Below the pieces are notes generated by a model that was not told the origin of the DNA, searched no databases, and saw only the letters and a list, made by a program, of their open reading frames with translations. Below are positions 23,832 to 32,956 of a stretch of 64,000 nucleotides of DNA, piece after piece. The stretch comes from Pseudomonadota bacterium (GTDB lineage: Bacteria; Pseudomonadota; Gammaproteobacteria; Steroidobacterales; Steroidobacteraceae). The stretch lies in NCBI GenBank assembly GCA_021792755.1, contig JAJYUA010000012.1:1-64000 (forward strand), in the 5' to 3' direction. Made by a program: the position numbers and the translations under genes. Numbering within the stretch: the stretch's first letter is position 1; every line of letters begins with the position of its first letter.

Positions 23832-25649
23832 ATGAGCGATGAAGAGCGACCGCCCGGATTCCGCGAACTGGGCCTCCCCGAGCCGATCCTCGCGGCGCTG
23901 GCGGCCGTCGGCTATGAGACGCCCTCCCCGATCCAGGCGCAGACGATTCCTGTGCTCCTCTGCGGCTCCGACCTCCTGGGGCAGGCCCAGACCGGCACCG
24001 GCAAGACGGCGGCCTTCGCGCTGCCGATCCTCACGCGGATCGACCTGCAGCAGGCGAGCCCGCAGGCCCTCGTGCTGGTGCCGACTCGCGAGCTCGCCAT
24101 TCAGGTCGCCGAGGCCTTCCAGCGCTACGCGGCACATCTGAAAGGCTTCCGCGTATTGCCGATCTATGGCGGCCAGAGCTATGTCCCGCAGCTAAAGGGC
24201 CTCAAGCGCGGCGCGCACGTGGTCGTGGGCACGCCCGGACGCGTCATGGACCACATGAAGCGCGGCATGCTGAAGCTCGACACCATCCGCCACATCGTGC
24301 TCGACGAGGGCGATGAGATGCTGCAGATGGGCTTCGTCGATGCGATCGAATGGATCCTGCAGCAGGCGCCCCCGCAGCGGCAGATCGCGCTCTTCTCGGC
24401 CACGCTCCCGGCGCCGATCCGGCGCATCGCGCACACGCACATGCGCGAGCCGGCGCAGATCACCATCCAGAATCGCGCCAGCACGGCGCCGAAGATTCGC
24501 CAGCGCTACTGGCTGGTGAGCGGCTTGCACAAGCTCGATGCGCTCACGCGGCTCCTGGAAGCGGAGCCCTTCGAGGCCATGCTGATCTTCGTGCGCACGA
24601 AGCTCGAGACGACCGAGCTCGCCGAACGGCTCGAGGCGCGCGGCTTCAACGTCGCCGCGTTGCACGGCGATATCCCTCAGCAGCAGCGCGAACGCACGAT
24701 CACCCGTCTGAAGGCGGGGCAGGTCGACATCGTCGTCGCGACCGACGTCGCCGCGCGGGGCCTTGACGTTGAGCGAATCTCCCACGTCGTCAACTACGAC
24801 ATTCCGTACGATTCCCAGACATACATTCACCGGATCGGTCGCACCGGTCGGGCGGGACGCAATGGGGAGGCGATCTTGTTCGTCGCGCCGCGCGAGCGCA
24901 ACATGTTGCGCATCATCGAGCGGGCGACCAAACAGTCCATCGAGCGGATGCCTCTGCCCAGCGCCTCGGACGTCAATGAGCGGCGCATTCTCAAGTTCAA
25001 ACAGACCCTCGCGAACACGGTACGCAGCGGCGAAGGCAAGGTATTCCGGCCGCTCATCGAGGAGATCGAGCGCGAGCAGAGCTTGGCCGCTGTCGAGATC
25101 GCCGCGGCGTTGGCGAGCCTGCTTCAGGGCCCGGCCCCATTCCTGTTGGCGCCCGAAGCTGGCACGCCGGGCGAGGAAGAATCATCGCCGCAGTGGCCCC
25201 GCGACGAACCGGGAAGCGACACTGGGATCGCTGCAAGGGATAGCGGGCGAACGTCCGAGCCGCGTGCGCGACACGGTTCCAAGAGGGGCCCGCGGCTCGA
25301 GGCATACCGCATCGCAGTCGGCCATGCCCACGGTGTGCAACCCGGAAATATCGTCGGCGCCATCGCGAACGAGGCTGGCCTCGAAGGCCGCGACATCGGG
25401 CACATCGACATCCGAGGCGACCACAGCTTTGTGGATCTTCCGGCCGGCATGCCAGAGGAGACTTTTGACAATCTCCAGGCCGTACGGGTGCGCGGGGTCG
25501 AGCTGCGTATCCGCCGTGTCGACTCAAAGCCCGAGCGTTCCGAGCAGCCTCCACACTCTCACCGCTCTGCCCGCGCGACGAAGCGCACAGGGATGGCGCC
25601 GCGGCAGAGCGGCGCGGGGAAACGTCGCGTCAAGCCTGCTCGCCGGTAG
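23832..25649 (+). CDS. deaD: ATP-dependent DEAD-box RNA helicase (DeaD/CsdA-like)
   Basis: 605 residues. Helicase motifs in order: Q motif YETPSPIQAQTIP, motif I AQTGTGKT, PTRELA, TPGR, motif II DEGD (instead of DEAD), SAT, FVRTK, ATDVAARGLD and HRIGRTGRAGR. The C-terminal ~100 residues include the DbpA-type RNA-binding domain (GRDIGHIDIRGDHSFVDLPA), as in DeaD/CsdA, then a basic tail. The family unwinds rRNA and mRNA duplexes, especially in the cold. The Ala-to-Gly change in motif II keeps both catalytic acids. It is cotranscribed with the RIO kinase (5-base gap). Confidence 0.93.
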   Translation: MSDEERPPGFRELGLPEPILAALAAVGYETPSPIQAQTIPVLLCGSDLLGQAQTGTGKTAAFALPILTRIDLQQASPQALVLVPTRELAIQVAEAFQRYAAHLKGFRVLPIYGGQSYVPQLKGLKRGAHVVVGTPGRVMDHMKRGMLKLDTIRHIVLDEGDEMLQMGFVDAIEWILQQAPPQRQIALFSATLPAPIRRIAHTHMREPAQITIQNRASTAPKIRQRYWLVSGLHKLDALTRLLEAEPFEAMLIFVRTKLETTELAERLEARGFNVAALHGDIPQQQRERTITRLKAGQVDIVVATDVAARGLDVERISHVVNYDIPYDSQTYIHRIGRTGRAGRNGEAILFVAPRERNMLRIIERATKQSIERMPLPSASDVNERRILKFKQTLANTVRSGEGKVFRPLIEEIEREQSLAAVEIAAALASLLQGPAPFLLAPEAGTPGEEESSPQWPRDEPGSDTGIAARDSGRTSEPRARHGSKRGPRLEAYRIAVGHAHGVQPGNIVGAIANEAGLEGRDIGHIDIRGDHSFVDLPAGMPEETFDNLQAVRVRGVELRIRRVDSKPERSEQPPHSHRSARATKRTGMAPRQSGAGKRRVKPARR

Positions 25650-25804
25650 CGCCACCCCGGCGGCTCTGCAATGCCGCAGCCGCTGGCTTTGCAACGCCGC
25701 GGGCCGGGGCGCAGACCTGCCCGTCTCATCGCCCGGCGGAACCGCGCCCGGAACAGGAGCGATTCATCTGGCAGCGCGGCCAGGAGCTTCACTACACTGT
25801 CCGC

Positions 25805-27205
25805 ATGCACTCTCCCGACCCGCGCCCGGCTCGCCATCAGCCCTCGCTGCGTTTGCTGGCCAACCAAGCCCTCAGCCGCGCGGCCGGCGCGCCGCTCGTG
25901 GGCGGGAACCGCGTGCAGCTGCTGATCGATGGCCACGCTCATTTCGAGGCCTGGGCGGGGCTGATCGAATCGGCCCGCCACTATGTGCTGCTCGAGAACT
26001 ACCTCATCGCCGACGATGCCGTCGGGCGGCGATTCCGCGACCTGCTGATCGCGCGGGCCGGTGCCGGCGTGCACGTTGCCCTGATCCACGACTGGTTCGG
26101 CACCCTTGGCAACGCCGATCGCGCGTTCTTCGTTCCGCTGCGTGCGGCCGGCGTCGCGGTGCGCGCGTTCAACCCGCCGAGACCGGAGAGCCCGCTCGGT
26201 TGGATCGGCCGCGACCACCGCAAGCTGCTCGTGGTGGACGGTCGCGTCGGCTCCATCTCCGGGGTGTGTATCTCCGCCAAGTGGCTGGGTGATACGGCCC
26301 ACGGCATCGCGCCCTGGCGCGATAGCGGCGTGGTGATCGAAGGGCCGGCGGTGGCCGACATCGAAAGCGCATTTCGGGACAGCTGGGCGGGGCTCGGAGC
26401 GCCGCTGCCCTTCACGCCGGCGCCCGTTGCGTCGCCTTGCGGCGAGGTGGCGCTGCGCGTCATCGCCACTTTGCCCGCCCATGGGGCGATGTACCGGCTG
26501 GATAGCCTGATCGCGGCCATGGCCGGCCGGAGCCTGTGGATCAGCGACGCCTACTTCGTCGGCATACCCACCTATGTGCGCGGACTGGCGGCGGCCGCCG
26601 CCGACGGCGTGGACGTTCGCCTGCTGGTGCCGGGCAGCAATAACCTGCCGGCGGTCGCCGCGCTCTCGCGCGCCGGCTACCGGCCGCTGCTCGAGGCCGG
26701 GATCCGCGTATTCGAGTGGAACGGCAGCATGATGCATGCCAAAACCGCCGTGGCCGACGGCCGTTGGGCCCGCGTGGGCTCCTCCAACCTCAACCTGTCG
26801 AGCTGGCTCGCCAACTGCGAGCTCGACGCGGCCGTCGAGGACATCGAGTTCGCTGAGCGCATGGAGGCGCAGTACCTGCACGACCTGGACAATGCCACCG
26901 AGTTGCTGCTGAAGGGCCGGCGGCCCCAGCCGCGCATGCGGGTGGCCGGCAACGCCCGCGGCGGCAGCTCCTCCCGGGCCGCAGCCGGCGCTCTGCGCCT
27001 GGCCAATACCGTGGGGGCGGCCATCTCCAACCGGCGCGTACTGGGCGACTCCGAGCGAGGCGTGCTGTCGGTCGCCGGGGGTGTGCTCGTCGGGCTCGCC
27101 GCGCTCGGCATCTGGCTGCCGCAACTGCTCGCTTGGCCGCTCGCGGCGTTCGCCGCCTGGCTGGGCTTGAGCCTGCTGTGGCGGAGGATTCGCCGGCCAC
27201 ACTGA
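25805..27205 (+). CDS. cardiolipin synthase-like phospholipase D family protein
   Basis: 466 residues with two HKD motifs: DHRKLLVVDGRVGSISG (about residues 137-153) and MMHAKTAVADGRWARVGSSN (about 310-330), which together form the active site. The N-terminal part is soluble, and the last ~45 residues contain a strongly hydrophobic stretch (VLSVAGGVLVGLAALGIWL, then LLAWPLAAFAAWLGLSLLW) that probably anchors it to the inner membrane. The usual ClsA-type N-terminal membrane helices are missing, so it resembles ClsB/ClsC-type enzymes. It would join phosphatidylglycerol units to cardiolipin. Confidence 0.85.
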   Translation: MHSPDPRPARHQPSLRLLANQALSRAAGAPLVGGNRVQLLIDGHAHFEAWAGLIESARHYVLLENYLIADDAVGRRFRDLLIARAGAGVHVALIHDWFGTLGNADRAFFVPLRAAGVAVRAFNPPRPESPLGWIGRDHRKLLVVDGRVGSISGVCISAKWLGDTAHGIAPWRDSGVVIEGPAVADIESAFRDSWAGLGAPLPFTPAPVASPCGEVALRVIATLPAHGAMYRLDSLIAAMAGRSLWISDAYFVGIPTYVRGLAAAAADGVDVRLLVPGSNNLPAVAALSRAGYRPLLEAGIRVFEWNGSMMHAKTAVADGRWARVGSSNLNLSSWLANCELDAAVEDIEFAERMEAQYLHDLDNATELLLKGRRPQPRMRVAGNARGGSSSRAAAGALRLANTVGAAISNRRVLGDSERGVLSVAGGVLVGLAALGIWLPQLLAWPLAAFAAWLGLSLLWRRIRRPH

Positions 27206-27238
27206 GCAGGCCTCGCGGACGGGCCCGCGCCCGCCTCC

Positions 27239-27838
27239 TCAGTCATCGCCAATGTGGCGAGTGTCGTTCCATAGGCGCACCACCGGCTCGCTGCGGTCGT
27301 GCTCGTAGCCCAGGGCGCTCACGCTCGCGGTGGTGAGCAGGAACAGACTACCCTCGGCCGGCGCAAGGCCCAGCCAGCGCGCCGCCAGCACCCGCAGGAT
27401 GTGCCCGCTCGATACCAGAAGCGTGTTGCCCTCGCACGCACGCACCCGAGCGATGACCCGATCGGCGCGTGTCCCGACTGCGAGCGGCGACTCCCCGCCC
27501 GGGCAGCCGTCACGAAACAACCGCCAGCCGGGCCGCTCGGCGCGAATGTCCGCCGTCCGCCGGCCCTCGTACTCCCCATAGTTCCACTCGAGCAGATCCG
27601 GGTCGGTTTGCCCCGCCGCTGCGAAGCCGGCAAGCTCGCAGGTCCGTACCGCCCGCCGCAGCGGACTGACGAGCACCTGCTCGAACCGCTCGCCGCGCAG
27701 CCGCTCGGCCAGGCGACGCGCATGGCTTTCGCCGCGCTCGGTGAGCGGAAGGTCCGACAACCCCGTGTGGCGCCCCGACAGGCTCCACTCCGTCTCTCCG
27801 TGCCGCACGAGAAATACGCTCGGTGAGTCTTTGCCCAT
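27239..27838 (-). CDS. histidine phosphatase family protein (phosphoglycerate mutase-like)
   Basis: 199 residues. The catalytic signature LVRHGETEWSLSGRHTG is at the N-terminus (phospho-accepting His), with LPLTERGESHARRLAERLRG, LLEWNYGEYEGRRTADI and the second His in LLVSSGHILRVLAARWLG. Family members are small-molecule phosphatases; the non-mutase branch is likely. ATG 27838 (MGKDSPSVFLVRHG) was chosen. It is convergent with the phospholipase D-type gene, with 33 bases between. Confidence 0.9.
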   Translation of the reverse strand: MGKDSPSVFLVRHGETEWSLSGRHTGLSDLPLTERGESHARRLAERLRGERFEQVLVSPLRRAVRTCELAGFAAAGQTDPDLLEWNYGEYEGRRTADIRAERPGWRLFRDGCPGGESPLAVGTRADRVIARVRACEGNTLLVSSGHILRVLAARWLGLAPAEGSLFLLTTASVSALGYEHDRSEPVVRLWNDTRHIGDD

Positions 27839-28132
27839 GGTGTCCTCTGCGAAGTGCCACCGCGCATCCGGGTCGAGAGCCGCGAGTATACGGCCGCCCC
27901 CGCGCGCGCGCCGAACTGCTCCGGTCCGGCCATCGGTTCGAGCCGCCAGCGCAGCACGGGCCGCGCCACCGACCCCAGGGCCCAACGCGGCCCAGCCGCC
28001 TGCGCGCACCATCGGGAAAGCTACGCATTGCGGCTTGCGCCGCGGCGGCGCGAAATAGGTCCGCATCGGACTCGGACGCCGGCGGGGTGAGCGGCACTGA
28101 CGAGTGACTTTCGGCAACCAGAGGTTCAAGCC

Positions 28133-28609
28133 ATGCGCGTACAAGAGCTCATGACCACACAGGTGAAATCGTGCGCGCCCGAGGACTCCCTCGAGCGTGC
28201 GGCGCAGCTCATGTGGGAAAACGATTGCGGGGCCCTGCCGGTGGGCGATGGCGCCGGCGCCAACCGCATCATCGGCATGATCACCGATCGCGACATCACG
28301 ATGAGTGCGTTGTTCCAACACAAAACACTGGGCGATCTCAGGGTCAAGGATGCGATGGCGAAATCGGTCGAGACCTGCCACAGCTCGGACTCGGTGGCGC
28401 AGGCGGAAAAGATCATGCGCGAGGCCCGCATCCGCCGCCTGCCGGTACTCGACGGCTCGGGCTCGCTCGTCGGCATGATCTCTCTCGCCGATCTGGCGAG
28501 GGAGGCGTACCGGGAGCGGATGCGCGAGCACAAGAACATCACCGAAACGGAAATCGGCAGCACGCTCGCCGCGATCGTCAAGCCGCCAAAGGAGGCACTG
28601 TTCGCCTGA
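28133..28609 (+). CDS. tandem CBS domain protein
   Basis: 158 residues built of two CBS domains: about 1-60 (MRVQELMTTQVKSCAPEDSL, NDCGALPVGDG, IIGMITDRDI) and about 70-130 (VKDAMAKSVETCHSSDSVAQ, RIRRLPVLDGSG, LVGMISLADLA). Paired CBS modules bind adenosyl nucleotides and sense energy state; stand-alone ones regulate partners not visible here. An AGAGG box precedes ATG 28133. Confidence 0.9.
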   Translation: MRVQELMTTQVKSCAPEDSLERAAQLMWENDCGALPVGDGAGANRIIGMITDRDITMSALFQHKTLGDLRVKDAMAKSVETCHSSDSVAQAEKIMREARIRRLPVLDGSGSLVGMISLADLAREAYRERMREHKNITETEIGSTLAAIVKPPKEALFA

Positions 28610-28912
28610 GCGGCGGCCGAGCGGCTTCGGCTCCGGGCCGCGCGCTCCGCAGCCGCATCACTTCGCCGCTGCGGGGGCCTTCGGGTGGCGTGTACCGACC
28701 TGCCGTTCCGCGGACGCTCGCAGCTCGGGCCCGGCGGACGTGTCTGCATTGCGCCGATTCCCCAGCATCCCGCCGCCCGTGCCGACCGCGGCCGCCGCGT
28801 TTATCTGCGCACGGATCTGCGCCGGGCCGAGTGCGCGCCGATCGAACGGGCCAACGCCAGAAGCAGAGGCCGACTTCGAATGCGGCAATACGCAAGCAGC
28901 CGGATCGCCGAG
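28610..28912. other. intergenic between CBS gene and zwf 3' end
   Basis: About 300 bases of very GC-rich sequence between the end of the CBS gene and the end of zwf on the other strand. It includes short GC-rich inverted repeats near 28612-28650 that could act as a bidirectional terminator. No coding content is supported. Confidence 0.35.
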
Positions 28913-30304
28913 TCAGAGCGACGCCGACTCGGCGAGATTCGGGTTGTGCCACCCCGAGGGCGGAGCGAGCCGCTCGGCTTCCCGCGGACCCCAGGTGTGA
29001 GGCTCATAGGCGTGCAGAGGCGTCGCCACCGCCAGCACCGGGTCGACGATACGCCAGGCCTCTTCCACGTAGTCCTGGCGGGCAAAGAGGGTGCGGTCGC
29101 CCGCCATCGCGTCGCTGAGCACCCGCTCATAGGCGTCCATCTCGTTCGGGCCCGCGTGGCGACTGGCCATGAGCTCCGCCGGCTGGCCGACGGCCCGCTC
29201 GTCCTCGTCCATCACGTTCAGGCCGATGGCGAGCTCGTTCACCGGGCTGATGCGCAGGCGAAAATAATTGTTGCGCGGCTCCCACGTCGGGAAGACGGTC
29301 GGCGGCCGCCGCAACTCCGCGACGACCTCGGTGCAGCTGACCGGAAGAGACTTCCCGGCGCGAATGAAGAACGGCACCCCCTGCCAGCGCCAGTTGGCGA
29401 TCTCCAGACGCAATGCCGCGAAGGTCTCGGTCCTGGAGCCGGCAGCCACGCCTTTTTCATCGAGATAGCCGCGGAATTGTCCGCGCACGAGATCGACGGC
29501 GGCGAGCGGCGGAATCGCCTTCAGCACCTTGACCTTCTCGTCGCGGATCGCCTCGCTGTCGGTGCGCACGGGCGGCTCCATCGCAAGATAGGTAAGCACC
29601 TGGAACAGGTGATTCTGGATGACGTCGCGCACCGTGCCGGTCTGGTCGTAGAACGCGCCGCGGCCCTGGATGCCGAAGTCCTCGGCCATCGTGATCTGCA
29701 CGTGGCTTATGTTGTATCGGTTCCAGAACGACTCGAGCATCGCGTTGGTAAAGCGGAAGAACGCCATGTTGTGAACGGGCCGTTTGCCGAGATAGTGGTC
29801 GATGCGAAAGACGCGGCTCTCGTCGAACACGGCATGCAGAATCCGATTGAGCTCGCGCGCCGAGTGCAGATCGCGCCCGAATGGCTTCTCGACCACCACG
29901 CGCGTTCCCGCCGCGGTGCATCCGGCCGCGGCGAGCTGCTCCACGACGACGGCGAACATCGCCGGGGGGATCGCGAGGTAGTGCGCCGGCCGCTGTGCGC
30001 CGCCGAGCGCCTTGCGAAGCGCGCGGAACGTGGCGCCGTCGCCGTAATCGCCGTCGACGTAGGCCAGAAGCGACGTCAGCTTCGCGAACGCCGCGGCGTC
30101 GACGCCGCCGCCGTGCTGCTCGAGGCTGTCGCGCGCCCGCTGCTTGAGCTGCTCCAGCGTCCAGCCCGACTTTGCGACACCGACGACCGGGACGTTCAAC
30201 GTCCCGCGCTTCACCATCGCCTGCAGCGCGGGGAAAATCTTCTTGTAGGCCAGGTCTCCGGTTGCGCCGAAGAACACCAGTGCGTCATTGCTTACATCCT
30301 GCAT
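28913..30304 (-). CDS. zwf: glucose-6-phosphate 1-dehydrogenase
   Basis: 463 residues. The NAD(P)-binding start is DALVFFGATGDLAYKKIFPA; the substrate and catalytic motif is RIDHYLGKRPVHNMAFFRF, with EKPFGRD upstream and DQTGTVRDVIQNHLFQ after it. This is the first step of the oxidative pentose phosphate/Entner-Doudoroff route, giving NADPH. A GAGGTGAAT box lies just before ATG 30304. No pgl, edd or gnd is next to it. The last ~20 residues form a family-atypical tail. Confidence 0.93.
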   Translation of the reverse strand: MQDVSNDALVFFGATGDLAYKKIFPALQAMVKRGTLNVPVVGVAKSGWTLEQLKQRARDSLEQHGGGVDAAAFAKLTSLLAYVDGDYGDGATFRALRKALGGAQRPAHYLAIPPAMFAVVVEQLAAAGCTAAGTRVVVEKPFGRDLHSARELNRILHAVFDESRVFRIDHYLGKRPVHNMAFFRFTNAMLESFWNRYNISHVQITMAEDFGIQGRGAFYDQTGTVRDVIQNHLFQVLTYLAMEPPVRTDSEAIRDEKVKVLKAIPPLAAVDLVRGQFRGYLDEKGVAAGSRTETFAALRLEIANWRWQGVPFFIRAGKSLPVSCTEVVAELRRPPTVFPTWEPRNNYFRLRISPVNELAIGLNVMDEDERAVGQPAELMASRHAGPNEMDAYERVLSDAMAGDRTLFARQDYVEEAWRIVDPVLAVATPLHAYEPHTWGPREAERLAPPSGWHNPNLAESASL

Positions 30305-30399
30305 ATTCACCTCGCGTGATCGGCCCATGGTTCGCCGCGCCGATTATCCACCCGCAGCCGCGCGGCCGCTCGTGCAAATCGAGCCGGTTCCCGCCGCTC

Positions 30400-31869
30400 T
30401 CACGACAACCACCTGCGCAAGAGCGCCGAGAGGCGCTGCACCCTCGCCCCATAGGGTGGGAAGAATATCCTCGCCACCATCACTCGCGTCTCGAGCACCG
30501 CCCGCTCGTGCGAGAACGCGCGGATGCCCCACTCCCCGTGGTAGCTGCCGATGCCGGAGTGGTTGACGCCCCCGAACGGCAGGTTGTGGTGCAGGAACTG
30601 CGCGGCCGCATGGTTCACGCAGGTGCCCCCGGCGCTGGTGCGCTCGATCAGGCGCTGTGCGGCGCGCCTGTTGCCGGTCCAGACGTACATCGCAAGTGGC
30701 TTCGGCGCCCCGTTGATCCGCTCGATCACCTCGTCGAGCGATCGGTAGGGGATGAGCGGCAGCAGCGGACCAAAGATCTCCTCCTGCATGATGCGGGCAT
30801 CCTGCGGGACGTGCGTCAACAATGTCGGGGCGATGAAGCGCCGCCCGGCGTCGGCCCCGCCCCCGTAGGGTATCTCGGCGCCGCGTGCCCGGGCATCCTC
30901 CAGGAGCGAGATCAACCGCAGCGCATGCCGCTCGTTGACGATGCGTCCGAAGTCGCGCGCCTCGAGCGCCCCGGCACCTCCATACCAGGCATCCAGACGC
31001 TGCGTGAACAGTTGCAGCACCCGCTCGTGAACCGACGCGTGCACATAGACATGATCCGGCGCGATGCAGGTCTGACCGGCATTGAGAAACTTGGTCCACG
31101 CGAGGGTCTTCACCGCAAGCGCAAGGTCGGCGGTCTCGTCGATGATCGCCGGGGACTTGCCGCCGAGCTCGAGCGTGACGCTCGCCAGGTGCTTCGCAGC
31201 GGCGGTCATCACCACCGTGCCGATCGCCGGGGAGCCGGTGAAAAACACGTGGTCGAACGGCAGCGCAAGCAATGCCTCGGCCACGGACCCATCCCCCTCG
31301 AACAGCGCGACCTCGCTCTCGTCGAAGGCCTCGCGCACGATCTCAGCAAGCACCCGCGAGCACTCGGGCGCGAGCTCCGAGGTCTTGAGGATCGCGGTGT
31401 TGCCGCAGGCCACCGCCGCGATCAACGGTCCGAGGGTGAGCACCAGCGGATAATTCCACGGCGCGATGATCAGGCACCGTCCGCGGGGCTCGCGCCGCAC
31501 CTCGGCGCGGGTACCGAGCATCAGGGCCGTGGAGCGCACGCGGCGCGGCCGCCACCAGGCCCTGAGGCGCCGGCGATGCTCGGCGAGGTCCGCCAGCAGC
31601 GGCACGAGCTCCGCGAGGTCCGTCTCGGCGGCCGGGCGGCCGAGATCGATCGAGGCGGCCTGCAGGATGTCCTTGCGATGCGCCACGAGGCTTGCCCGCA
31701 GCCGATCGAGCTTGCCGAGGCGTCCCTTCAGCGTCGAGCCGCGCAAGCGCAGCGCGGTCGCCCGCTGCGCCTCGAACACCCGGCGGATGTCAGCAGCGAG
31801 CGGCGGCGTCAAGGCACCGGGCGGCTTGCCGGAAGCGCGCTCGGAGTCGGGGGGTGCGGGTTGATGCAT
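30400..31869 (-). CDS. aldehyde dehydrogenase (coniferyl-aldehyde dehydrogenase/ALDH3-like)
   Basis: 489 residues. ALDH motifs: APWNYPLVLTLGPLIAAVACGNT (cofactor loop), FFTGSPAIGTVVM, the general-base region SVTLELGGKSP, the nucleophile in FLNAGQTCIAPDHVYV, MQEEIFGPLLPLIPY and NLPFGGVNHSGIGSYHGEWG. The short C-terminus and a hydrophobic end (ARIFFPPYG) fit the ALDH3/coniferyl aldehyde group, which oxidises aromatic or long-chain aldehydes. ATG 31869 was chosen; the frame is open further upstream. It lies tail-side of lysR on the same strand. Confidence 0.9.
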   Translation of the reverse strand: MHQPAPPDSERASGKPPGALTPPLAADIRRVFEAQRATALRLRGSTLKGRLGKLDRLRASLVAHRKDILQAASIDLGRPAAETDLAELVPLLADLAEHRRRLRAWWRPRRVRSTALMLGTRAEVRREPRGRCLIIAPWNYPLVLTLGPLIAAVACGNTAILKTSELAPECSRVLAEIVREAFDESEVALFEGDGSVAEALLALPFDHVFFTGSPAIGTVVMTAAAKHLASVTLELGGKSPAIIDETADLALAVKTLAWTKFLNAGQTCIAPDHVYVHASVHERVLQLFTQRLDAWYGGAGALEARDFGRIVNERHALRLISLLEDARARGAEIPYGGGADAGRRFIAPTLLTHVPQDARIMQEEIFGPLLPLIPYRSLDEVIERINGAPKPLAMYVWTGNRRAAQRLIERTSAGGTCVNHAAAQFLHHNLPFGGVNHSGIGSYHGEWGIRAFSHERAVLETRVMVARIFFPPYGARVQRLSALLRRWLS

Positions 31870-31954
31870 GTATGTCGTCCGCTGCAGGCGTCGTGCCGAC
31901 GGCGTAGAGTGGCCCGGAACGGCGCCCTGTTGCAATCCGGACGCCGCCGCGTGC

Positions 31955-32854
31955 TCAGCCCGCACGCCGCCCGCACGCCGCCCGCGCCTGCTCGATGAAG
32001 TTGAGCACCACCGAGGAGCGCTCATCCACCCGATAGGCGGCACCGAGCAGCGCGTGCAGCGGCTTGCCCGAAAGCGGCACATAGACCACCGTGCCCGGCT
32101 GCAGCGAGCGCATGCTCGCCGGCACGATGGAGATGCCGAGCGAGGCCGCCACCAGGTTGATGGTGGAGGACAACTGCGGCGCATGCTGGCCCACCCGGGG
32201 CGTGAAGCCCGCCGACTCGCAGGCGCTCACCACCTCATCGACCAGCCCGGGACGCACGGCGCGCGGATAAAGGATGAAGGTTTCGCCCGACAGCTCTTTC
32301 AACGCCACGCTGCGCCGCCGCGCCAGCCGGTGCCCGCCGGGCACGGCCGCCACCAGCGGCTCTTTCTCCAGCAGATCGAATGTCAACCCCCGCTCCTCGC
32401 GCAGGGGCGGGCGCACGAAACCGACATCGAGCCTTCCCTCGCGCAGCTCCATGGCCAGCTCCGTGCTCGGATGCTCCTCGAGCGAGACCTCGACCTCGGG
32501 ATACGCGGCACGGAAAGCGCGCAGCGCCGAGGTCACCAGAGGATTGAACGAGGCGGACTCCGTAAAGCCCACCCTGACCCGGCCGATGGCGCCCTTGGCC
32601 GCCGAGCGCGCGAGCCGGACGGCGTTGCGCACTTGTGCGAGGATGCGCGCGGCCTCGGCCGCGAACACGCGGCCGGCGTCCGTCAGCGCGATGCGATACG
32701 TCGAGCGGTCGATGAGCGCCACGGCGAGCTCCGCCTCGAGCGAGCGGATCTGCTGCGTGAGCGGCGGCTGGGATATGTTCAGCCGCCTGGCCGCGCGCGT
32801 GAAGTTCAACTCTTCCGCGACGGCGAGAAAGTACCTGAGGTGCCGCAGCTCCAT
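31955..32854 (-). CDS. LysR family transcriptional regulator
   Basis: 299 residues. The HTH is MELRHLRYFLAVAEELNFTR with AARRLNISQPPLTQQIRSLE; the inducer-binding domain follows from about residue 90 (IGRVRVGFTESASFNPLVTS). It belongs to the CatR/BenM-like branch by its start and HTH. ATG 32854 is chosen because a T-N11-A dyad lies just upstream at 32858-32874 and would otherwise be inside the gene. It is divergent from prpC-prpD-prpB, so it probably activates methylcitrate genes instead of the usual sigma54-type PrpR. Confidence 0.88.
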   Translation of the reverse strand: MELRHLRYFLAVAEELNFTRAARRLNISQPPLTQQIRSLEAELAVALIDRSTYRIALTDAGRVFAAEAARILAQVRNAVRLARSAAKGAIGRVRVGFTESASFNPLVTSALRAFRAAYPEVEVSLEEHPSTELAMELREGRLDVGFVRPPLREERGLTFDLLEKEPLVAAVPGGHRLARRRSVALKELSGETFILYPRAVRPGLVDEVVSACESAGFTPRVGQHAPQLSSTINLVAASLGISIVPASMRSLQPGTVVYVPLSGKPLHALLGAAYRVDERSSVVLNFIEQARAACGRRAG

Positions 32855-32857
32855 ATT

Positions 32858-32874
32858 GATATTTTTTACATATC
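32858..32874. promoter_or_regulatory. LysR-type operator (T-N11-A dyad)
   Basis: GATAT and ATATC form a perfect 5-base inverted repeat around 7 bases, which gives the LysR consensus T-N11-A. It lies in the AT-rich 102-base space between lysR and prpC, directly next to the lysR start, fitting negative autoregulation and activation of prpC. Confidence 0.55.
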
Positions 32875-32956
32875 GAGATGGCATTTTCAATATATTTTCC
32901 TTTGGCCTCTCGCCGGACTACAGTGACGGCGGGACATTCACCGAGCGGCGCCGTCC

